This document shows, in pieces, positions 1 to 4,795 of a stretch of 6,910 bases of DNA. The first letter of the stretch is position 1, and the number at the start of each line of letters is the position of its first letter. The translations under genes and the position numbers were made by a program. The notes below the pieces were generated by a model that saw only the letters and a program-made list of their open reading frames with translations, did no database searches and was not told the origin of the DNA. Source of the stretch: Candidatus Aminicenantota bacterium (lineage in GTDB: Bacteria > Acidobacteriota > Aminicenantia > Aminicenantales > UBA8522); assembly GCA_016934895.1 (NCBI GenBank), contig JAFGRZ010000150.1, positions 1-6,910 of the forward strand, read 5' to 3'.

Positions 1-687
1 CCCGAGGTCAGGGAGAGTGTCGTCAGGTCCCTGTCCCATTTCGGCTACCGGGTGGTCGTGCCTCCGGATCAGGTCTGCTGCGGCGCTCCCAGCCTCCATC
101 TTGGCGACGCCGGGGCCGTCCGCGCCCTGGCCGGACAAAACCTGGCCTCATTCGCCGACGAAGACCCGGATGTCATCATCACTCTCTGCCCGACGGGATA
201 TTCGCTCCTTAAGAATCGCTATCCCCGGATCGATCCCCGGGCCGCCCGCTTCAGCGGCCGGGTCCAGGATTTTACGTCTTTTGTCGCTTCCGGGGGGCAT
301 CGCCTTCAGCCCAGGGCCGCCGGCCGCCAAAAGGTCTATTATCACTACCCCTGCCATTCTTTCGCCCAAGCCGGGGCCGCAGACCGCCCGCCGGCTCTCC
401 TGCGCGATCTCGGATTCGACCTGACCGGGCAGCAAGAGCCTCCCTTGTGTTGCGGGTTCTGCGGAGTCTTCTCCGCCCGGAATCCCGAGATCTCCAATCA
501 TCTTTGGGGAAAAAAGAAAGAAGATATCCTCAAGAATGGAGCGACTGTGGTCGCCACCGACTGCCCCGGCTGTCTGTTCCAGCTCCGCTCGGGTCTGGGA
601 ACCGGACCCGGCTCCGTCCGGGCTTATCACACCGCGGAAATTCTCGCCGGGTTTCTGGAGGATGCCCCTTCGCCCGAAAAGGCATAA
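1..687 (+). CDS. LutA/GlpC-type CCG-domain Fe-S oxidoreductase subunit, C-terminal part (5' end outside window)
   Basis: The frame is open from base 1, so the start lies upstream; 228 residues are visible, ending in TAA. Two cysteine-rich (CCG) modules can be read. The first has CCG at residues 26-28 and a CPTG at 63-66, where the second cysteine of the usual CxxC is replaced by Gly. The second is complete: C118, CCG at 150-152 and CPGC at 188-191, with spacings (31 and 35 residues) that match the CCG family. Proteins of this family (HdrB/D, GlpC, GlcF, LutA) carry an iron-sulfur centre and pass electrons between a dehydrogenase and quinone or disulfide acceptors. The segment around 'CCGFCGVFS' through 'GCLFQL' resembles LutA of lactate utilisation most. 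The substrate cannot be told, because the N-terminal part (often a ferredoxin domain in GlpC/GlcF/LutA-like proteins) and upstream partners are missing. The gene converges on the HD-GYP gene 44 bases away. Confidence 0.88.
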   Translation, partial: PEVRESVVRSLSHFGYRVVVPPDQVCCGAPSLHLGDAGAVRALAGQNLASFADEDPDVIITLCPTGYSLLKNRYPRIDPRAARFSGRVQDFTSFVASGGHRLQPRAAGRQKVYYHYPCHSFAQAGAADRPPALLRDLGFDLTGQQEPPLCCGFCGVFSARNPEISNHLWGKKKEDILKNGATVVATDCPGCLFQLRSGLGTGPGSVRAYHTAEILAGFLEDAPSPEKA

Positions 688-709
688 TCCCGGTCAAGCC
701 GGGATTGCC
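677..709 (-). terminator. Hairpin with T-tract between convergent genes, likely terminator of the HD-GYP gene
   Basis: On the minus strand an 8-bp perfect stem (AATCCCGG at 706-699 with CCGGGATT at 693-686, 5-base loop) is extended by GGC/GCC pairs across a 2-base bulge. TTTT (680-677) follows directly. This has the form of a rho-independent terminator for the minus-strand gene that stops at 732. On the plus strand the same hairpin overlaps the stop codon of the Fe-S gene but has no T-run after it, so it would be a weak terminator at best in that direction. Confidence 0.68.
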
Positions 710-731
710 AAGGAAAGGATGGTTAAGAAAA

Positions 732-1679
732 TCAGTGAATGGTGGGCAAACGGAGGGTCCTCAGGGTATCCAATTTGGCCTTCTGCCATCTGTCCTGAGG
801 AATCGAGAGAAAGACCTCGACCAATTCGGGATCGAACTGACGGCCGCTGTGCCGTTCGATCTCACGCCGGGCCTCTTCAAAGCTCTGTCCCTTGCGGTAG
901 GGCCGGTCCGAGGTGATGGCATCCACCGTGTCGGCGATGGAAAAGAGCCTCGCCTCAAGGGGGATCTTCTCGCCGGCCAAACCGTAGGGATATCCACCGC
1001 CCGCGAACTGCTCGTGGTGATAGAGGACGACCTGGGAAGCCATGTCCAGGAACGAAAAGCCCTCGATGAGTTTGAAGCCGAGAAGGGGATGGTCCTTGAT
1101 GATCTCCCTCTCGATCGTGGTCAAAGGGCCCTTTTTCTTCAGGATGGATTCGGGGATGCCGATCTTCCCGATGTCATGGAGCAGGGCGCCTCTTTCCAGA
1201 TCGACCAGGTATTTCTGGTCTTCGATTCCCAGTTCGCGGGCCAGGAGGAGCGTGTAGTTGGCCACGAACTGGGAGTGTCCGACCGTGTCTTCATTGTCGT
1301 CGGTGGCGGCGATGAATTGGATCAGGTTGGAGTTGAAAAAGCGCTGCTTTTCGGCGAAGCTGCTCTCGTCAAGCTCGTCTCTCTCCCGGAAGATCTGTTC
1401 GTACCAATGGCTGAGATCCCTCATGGCCTCCTTGGCCATGAAGATCCTGTGGAACCGGGTGCTCAATCCATTCCATGAGGAATAGCGATCCCCTCCCGCC
1501 GGCGAGCCCAGGAAGTCCTCGTTTCCCCGGAGGGCGAACAGGTATTCGTTCTGGCTCAGGGAGAGGGGGAAGGCGCTCCGGGCGCCCCCACGGTCCTCGA
1601 TGAACAGGCGGCCCTCTTTTTCAGGCTCGAGTCGCCTCGGCAGCCGCTCCGTCTCTGGCATGGAAAGGAGACTTCTCAT
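732..1679 (-). CDS. HD-GYP domain protein, probable cyclic-di-GMP phosphodiesterase
   Basis: This 315-residue protein has a C-terminal HD-GYP domain (about residues 125-300), the type that hydrolyses cyclic di-GMP (or cGAMP in some members) to linear dinucleotide or GMP. Visible metal and catalytic motifs are H135 in GHS, HDIGK at 168-172, DHP with H197, HHE with H221/H222, GYP at 229-231, and D250 in the SIAD motif followed by TSDRPYR. All expected core residues seem present, so it is probably active. Residues 1-80 match no domain I recognise. Residues 83-125 look helical and may link sensor and output; there is no transmembrane segment, so it should be cytoplasmic. ATG at 1679 is the chosen start, but its nearest Shine-Dalgarno-like sequence (AAAGGG) is 13 bases away, which is long; Met7 is an alternative with no visible site. 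The gene diverges from the sigma factor gene across 218 bases and ends at a hairpin terminator. Confidence 0.9.
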   Translation of the reverse strand: MRSLLSMPETERLPRRLEPEKEGRLFIEDRGGARSAFPLSLSQNEYLFALRGNEDFLGSPAGGDRYSSWNGLSTRFHRIFMAKEAMRDLSHWYEQIFRERDELDESSFAEKQRFFNSNLIQFIAATDDNEDTVGHSQFVANYTLLLARELGIEDQKYLVDLERGALLHDIGKIGIPESILKKKGPLTTIEREIIKDHPLLGFKLIEGFSFLDMASQVVLYHHEQFAGGGYPYGLAGEKIPLEARLFSIADTVDAITSDRPYRKGQSFEEARREIERHSGRQFDPELVEVFLSIPQDRWQKAKLDTLRTLRLPTIH

Positions 1680-1820
1680 TTTTAGCTCGCATCCCTTTAG
1701 TCGCTCCTCCCCCCCTAAAATTGAATCCCGACTGAAGATTTGTTCGCGTCCGGCCGGGGGGAAGACGGAATCAGGCCGCGTTTCCCCTATGATCGACCGG
1801 GGCGAGGGCTTGGGTGAGCC

Positions 1821-1847
1821 ACTCCCCTCTATAGGGGGGAGTCTTTT
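1821..1847 (+). promoter_or_regulatory. 22-bp palindrome with trailing T-tract: operator or small terminator
   Basis: Positions 1821-1842 form a palindrome in which every position can pair, with one G-T wobble (1828/1835). The G-rich right arm ends in GGGGGGAGT and is followed by CTTTT. As RNA on the plus strand it would make a stem of at least eight pairs with a small loop and a short U-run, the shape of an intrinsic terminator. As DNA it is a symmetric site suited to a dimeric regulator, 20 bases upstream of the sigma-factor -35 box. No plus-strand gene ends just before it, so an operator, or a terminator for an unseen short transcript, are both possible. Confidence 0.45.
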
Positions 1848-1862
1848 CGGGTAAATCCACCC

Positions 1863-1891
1863 TTGTTAAGGAATTAGGTGCCCTATATAAT
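1863..1891 (+). promoter_or_regulatory. Sigma-70-type promoter of the sigma/anti-sigma operon
   Basis: TTGTTA (1863-1868) and a perfect TATAAT (1886-1891) are separated by exactly 17 bases. This is close to the housekeeping consensus and unlike ECF promoters, which usually have a GGAAC-type -35 box. Counting the last T of TATAAT as -7 places +1 at 1898, the G of the GTG start codon of the next gene. The mRNA may therefore be leaderless. Confidence 0.75.
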
Positions 1892-1897
1892 GTTTTT

Positions 1898-2398
1898 GTG
1901 GAACAGATGTCCGCCCAAGTCGACCTCGACGAGATCGTCGTCAAATACCGGCCGGTCGTCAGCTTCAAGGTCAAAAAATCCCTGGGAGTCCGGACGCCGG
2001 ACTGGGAGGACGTGGTCAACGAGGTCATTACCCAGGTCATCGAGAAGGTCACCAAGGGGGAATTCAGGGGAGAGTCCTCCATCGGGACGTTCATTTATAC
2101 GATCACCTCGCGCCGCATCATCGATCACATCCGGCAAAAAACAAAGGTCCTGAAGGGCATCCCCGAGCCCAAGGCCCTGCCCGACCCCTGCGAGAACGCG
2201 GAAAACAGGGAAAGGGCCCGGGTCCTCGCCGAGGCCATTCAGCAGCTTAAACCCAAGTTCAAGGAGGTCCTGAACCTCTACTATTACCAGGAACTGTCCC
2301 GGGAAGAGGTCGCCGCGCGCCTGGGCATCTCCCCCCGCCGGGTCAGCGAGCGGATCAACTATGCCCAAAAACTCCTCCGGAAGATGATCAAGCCATGA
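1898..2398 (+). CDS. ECF-family RNA polymerase sigma factor
   Basis: This 166-residue protein (163 if it starts at ATG 1907) has the two-domain layout of ECF (group 4) sigma factors and would redirect RNA polymerase to a specific promoter set. Region 2 spans about residues 13-82: a core-binding helix, then the acidic DWEDVVNEV stretch, then FIYTITSRRIIDHIR, which contacts the -10 element. A linker (about 83-107) leads to region 4 (about 108-164), with the LKPKFKEVLNL helix and the helix-turn-helix LSREEVAARLGIS...RVSERI for the -35 element. It lacks regions 1 and 3, as expected. The start is GTG at 1898; no Shine-Dalgarno sequence lies in any mRNA made from the promoter just upstream, which fits leaderless translation. 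The next gene, 64 bases downstream, is its probable anti-sigma factor. The regulon cannot be inferred. Confidence 0.92.
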   Translation: MEQMSAQVDLDEIVVKYRPVVSFKVKKSLGVRTPDWEDVVNEVITQVIEKVTKGEFRGESSIGTFIYTITSRRIIDHIRQKTKVLKGIPEPKALPDPCENAENRERARVLAEAIQQLKPKFKEVLNLYYYQELSREEVAARLGISPRRVSERINYAQKLLRKMIKP

Positions 2399-2444
2399 AA
2401 TTTTTCCATAATTCCCTCCCTCCGGCGACTAAATCGTTGAATCC

Positions 2445-2455
2445 GGAGAAAGGTG
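2445..2455 (+). promoter_or_regulatory. Ribosome binding site of the anti-sigma gene
   Basis: GGAGAAAGGTG, with AGG ending 9 bases before ATG 2463, supports this start. The GGA end could also pair with TCCGG at 2421-2425, a weak potential for partial sequestering. Confidence 0.65.
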
Positions 2456-2462
2456 AACGAGC

Positions 2463-3116
2463 ATGAAAAAATGTCAGTATGCCGACCAGATCGATGATTA
2501 TCTCCTGAATAGATTGGAAGGGGCGGCCAAGGAGCAGTTCGAAGAGCATTATTTCAACTGCCCGGACTGTTTCCAGGCGATGGAAGAGCGAGACGCGCTG
2601 ATCTCCACGATTCAGTCCCGCGGCGCCTGGATTTTCAAACAGAAACCGGCGGCCGAACGGAGGGATTGGGTGCCCGCCTGGAAGCGCGCCGTGTCCTCTT
2701 TCACACCGCGGCAATGGGCGACGGTCGGCGCCGCCGCGCTCGTTTTCTTTTTTGTCGTGTTCGGCGTTCTGCCCCGGTTCCAGGGACAATCTCCCCAATT
2801 CGTCCTGAGCGACAACGAAGTCGTCCGGGGAGAATCATTGACTCTGATCTCACCCGTCATCGACGTCAAGTCCGTTCCCTCCACCTTCGAGTGGCAGCAG
2901 CTCGGGGAGGACGTCGAATACAAGATTTTTGTCTATAACAGCGAGTTGCTCTGGTCCGCCTCCACCAAGGATACCCGGATCGTCGTCCCCGAGGAGGTCA
3001 AGAGCCACATGGTCGCCGGCCAGAAATACTCCTGGCAGGTCAAGGCCTTTTCAGCCAAGGGAGCGCTCGTCGCCGCTTCGAGCAAGGTCCAATTCCAGAT
3101 CTCCGCCGGCAGCTGA
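2463..3116 (+). CDS. Probable membrane-anchored zinc-finger anti-sigma factor
   Basis: The protein has 217 residues in three parts. The N-terminal cytoplasmic part carries a zf-HC2/ZAS-type motif, H29-x3-C33-x2-C36 with C4 upstream, the signature of zinc-containing anti-sigma domains that hold ECF sigma factors inactive. One transmembrane helix follows at about residues 85-104 (WATVGAAALVFFFVVFGVLP), preceded by basic residues, which predicts N-in/C-out topology. The outer part (about 110-217) is strand-rich, with the pattern AGQKYSWQVKAFSAKG typical of a fibronectin-III/Ig-like beta sandwich. It would be the sensor, or the part cut by proteases to release the sigma factor. The position directly after the sigma gene is the usual arrangement for such a pair. 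The function as anti-sigma is inferred from motif and context; the signal sensed is unknown. The gene ends 13 bases from the convergent ricT stop, with no terminator visible between them. Confidence 0.82.
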   Translation: MKKCQYADQIDDYLLNRLEGAAKEQFEEHYFNCPDCFQAMEERDALISTIQSRGAWIFKQKPAAERRDWVPAWKRAVSSFTPRQWATVGAAALVFFFVVFGVLPRFQGQSPQFVLSDNEVVRGESLTLISPVIDVKSVPSTFEWQQLGEDVEYKIFVYNSELLWSASTKDTRIVVPEEVKSHMVAGQKYSWQVKAFSAKGALVAASSKVQFQISAGS

Positions 3117-3129
3117 TCCTTCCCCCGGC

Positions 3130-3810
3130 CTACTCCTCGATCTGATTCTCGTCCTCGCTGTACATCCGTCCCCGGCTGTCTTCCTCAAAGGCCAGGCAGC
3201 ACATCAACCGGCCGCACAGGCCGGATATCTTGGTCGGGTTGATGATGATCTGTTGTTTTCTGGCCTTTTGGATGGTCACCGGCTCGAATGTTTTCATGAA
3301 ACTCGCGCAACAGAGGGGGCGGCCGCAGACGCCCATTCCTCCGACCATCTTGGCCTCGTCACGGACGCCGATCTGGCGCATCTCGATGCGCATTCTCAGC
3401 TCTTTAGCCAAGTCCTTGACGAGCTGGCGGAAATCGATCCGGCCGTCGGCCGTGTAATAAAAGATTCCTTTCTTTTCATTGAAGAAATATTTGACCCCCA
3501 CCAGTTTCATCGGCAGGCCGTGGCTCTTGATCCTCTGAAGGCAGAACGCATGGGCCCGGCGCTCCTTGTCGCGGAGCCAGCGGAACTTGTCGACATCGTT
3601 TTCGGTCGCCCTGCGGATGATCCTTATGGCCCCTTTCTCGGCCTTGGGCAGCCGGCAGACGGCAGAGGAGATATCGACAACCTCGGCCAAGTCCCCGCCC
3701 ATTTCGGTATCGACCAGGAGGAGGTCCCCTTTCTGGACGTTCCAACCGCCCCTTTTCGCCCGAAGGACTTTGCCCGTGCTCTCAGAAACGAGACAGACGA
3801 TCTCGGTCAT
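3130..3810 (-). CDS. ricT: RicT/YaaT-like PSP1-domain protein with Fe-S cysteines
   Basis: The protein has 226 residues. The core (about residues 60-210) is the PSP1 domain, with the diagnostic stretches ADGRIDFRQLVKDLA, RQIGVRDEAK, GGMGVCGRPLCC, and NPTKISGLCGRLMCC. Six cysteines (C162, C167, C168, C199, C204, C205) match those conserved in Bacillus RicT. There RicT joins RicA and RicF in a complex carrying [4Fe-4S] clusters that helps RNase Y mature mRNAs and affects competence, sporulation and biofilm. Whether that role holds here is inference; RicA and RicF are not in the window. ATG 3810 has a good GGGAGAAG site 6 bases upstream. The gene starts 29 bases inside the end of holB, the same order (holB then yaaT) as in Bacillus, so the two are likely coupled. 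The length is somewhat shorter than Bacillus YaaT, missing mainly C-terminal tail. Confidence 0.93.
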   Translation of the reverse strand: MTEIVCLVSESTGKVLRAKRGGWNVQKGDLLLVDTEMGGDLAEVVDISSAVCRLPKAEKGAIRIIRRATENDVDKFRWLRDKERRAHAFCLQRIKSHGLPMKLVGVKYFFNEKKGIFYYTADGRIDFRQLVKDLAKELRMRIEMRQIGVRDEAKMVGGMGVCGRPLCCASFMKTFEPVTIQKARKQQIIINPTKISGLCGRLMCCLAFEEDSRGRMYSEDENQIEE

Positions 3811-4795
3811 AAGTGTCTTCTCCCAATAACGAATAGAAAGCGCTGATGATCAGGCTCATGTTCATGTATCTGTTGAGCCCGGATATCGCGGCGTCGATCC
3901 GTCCAAGGCAACGCCAGCACTGTTCCAGGCTCCATCCATTTTCCAGTGTCCGGATATCCCCGGCGAAATCGGGATTGAGGAGGAGGCCGGGATCGCCCTT
4001 CTCCTTCACGAGAATAAGATCCCGGCAAAAGGAGGCCATGATCTTCAAGGTTTTTTCCAGGTCATCCCGGACGATGCTCCTTCGGACGAACCCGTAGTTC
4101 CTCAGGAACGAAGCCGGCTCTTCATTCTTCAGGAAAGATCTGAAAATGGTCCAGGCCTCCCGGCGTTTCTCCTGGATTTCCTCCCATTCGAGATCCAGCG
4201 CCTCCCCGAAATTCCCTCCGACGTAGAGCGCGATGATGCGCGCCCGGTCCTCCGGATAGCCCTTTTCCTCAAGGGCCCCGGCGATCTCCGCCTTGCTGAT
4301 CGGCACGAACGGAAGGATCTGACAACGCGATTTGATGGTCGATAGAATGAGGTCGGGATTGTGAGTGATCAGAATGAACTGGGAGAAAAAGGGCGGCTCT
4401 TCCAGGATCTTGAGCAGGGTATTGGCCGATGCATCGCTGAGCTTTTCCGCTTCCGTGATGATAAAGACCCTCTTTTCCCCGGCCATCGGCCGCAGATAAG
4501 CCAGCTGCCGCATCTCCCGGACGCGCTCCACCTTGATGATCTGTCCCTCGGGCTTGATTTCCTGGACGTCGGGAAACCGCCCCGCCTCAATGGCCCGGCA
4601 GGCCGCGCACTCGTCGCAGGCGTCATCATGGCGCTTCAGGCAGTTGATCGCCTTGGCCAGGACGAGGGCCAGGCTTTTCTTGCCGACTCCTTCCGGTCCG
4701 GTGAAAAGGAGCGAGTTGGGAACGCGCCCCTTTTGCAGGGCCAATCGCAGGACCTTTCTCACCCGGCTGTTGCCCAGGACGTCGTCAAAGCCCAC
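3782..4795 (-). CDS. holB: DNA polymerase III delta' subunit, clamp loader
   Basis: This 337-residue AAA+ protein is part of the clamp loader that opens the beta ring and places it on primed DNA. Visible features are a Walker A loop GPEGVGKKS (33-41), a zinc module with C52, C60, C63 and C66, a degenerate Walker B region VFIITEAEKLS (110-120, Thr where Asp is usual), the conserved ANTLLKILEEPP segment (124-135), and the SRC motif (156-158) that supplies the arginine finger to the neighbouring subunit. The C-terminal third should be the collar domain. The length is normal for delta', and far shorter than most tau/gamma subunits, which argues against dnaX. The start is GTG 4795, supported by GGAGGG 5 bases upstream; it lies 11 bases inside the end of uvrA. 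The gene overlaps ricT by 29 bases at its other end. Confidence 0.9.
   Translation of the reverse strand: MGFDDVLGNSRVRKVLRLALQKGRVPNSLLFTGPEGVGKKSLALVLAKAINCLKRHDDACDECAACRAIEAGRFPDVQEIKPEGQIIKVERVREMRQLAYLRPMAGEKRVFIITEAEKLSDASANTLLKILEEPPFFSQFILITHNPDLILSTIKSRCQILPFVPISKAEIAGALEEKGYPEDRARIIALYVGGNFGEALDLEWEEIQEKRREAWTIFRSFLKNEEPASFLRNYGFVRRSIVRDDLEKTLKIMASFCRDLILVKEKGDPGLLLNPDFAGDIRTLENGWSLEQCWRCLGRIDAAISGLNRYMNMSLIISAFYSLLGEDTYDRDRLSRF
3817..3824 (-). promoter_or_regulatory. Ribosome binding site of ricT
   Basis: GGGAGAAG on the minus strand, 6 bases before ATG 3810, lies inside the holB coding region. It confirms the overlapping ricT start. Confidence 0.7.

Larger units (their letters stand above)
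1680..1897. other. Divergent intergenic region (HD-GYP gene / sigma factor gene)
   Basis: These 218 bases separate two divergently oriented genes and should hold the promoters of both. The sigma-factor side has a clear promoter (1863-1891) and a palindrome (1821-1842). On the HD-GYP side I found no convincing -35/-10 pair. That strand has a 7-G tract followed by GGAG (1715-1704) and an AAAGGG just before an out-of-frame ATG. The middle (about 1745-1815) is GC-rich with short inverted repeats (for example GGGGAA at 1758-1763 with TTCCCC at 1782-1787) and matches no riboswitch or RNA family I know. Confidence 0.6.

Noticed and set aside
447..1478. A 343-codon plus-strand open frame antisense to the HD-GYP gene
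   Set aside because: It is in exact codon register with the minus-strand gene, so it is open only because TTA, CTA and TCA codons are rare in that GC-rich gene. Its protein has no recognisable motif, whereas the minus-strand product has every HD-GYP motif.
1745..1815. GC-rich short inverted repeats as a riboswitch, for example for cyclic di-GMP next to the HD-GYP gene
   Set aside because: I could not find the conserved bases of the cyclic-di-GMP riboswitch classes on either strand; short GC-rich repeats are expected in such sequence by chance.
1871..1895. A GGAATT at 1871 as a possible ECF-type -35 box for self-regulation
   Set aside because: The bases 16-17 downstream are a T-run, not a GTC/CGTC-type -10 element, and a near-perfect sigma-70 promoter overlaps the same stretch.
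1883..2368. A 161-codon minus-strand frame opposite the sigma factor gene
   Set aside because: The plus-strand frame encodes clear sigma regions 2 and 4; the antisense frame has no motif and no ribosome binding site that I can see.
2421..2447. TCCGG/CCGGA inverted repeat before the anti-sigma gene as a translation-blocking hairpin or attenuator
   Set aside because: The stem is only 5 pairs plus 3 inner pairs with a 6-base bulge, and the better-placed part of the ribosome binding site (AAGGTG) lies outside it.
2929..3846. A 305-codon plus-strand open frame covering the 3' end of the anti-sigma gene and antisense to ricT
   Set aside because: It is again codon-register antisense to ricT and runs out of frame through the anti-sigma gene; the translation is low-complexity Pro/Arg/Ser at its start and matches nothing.
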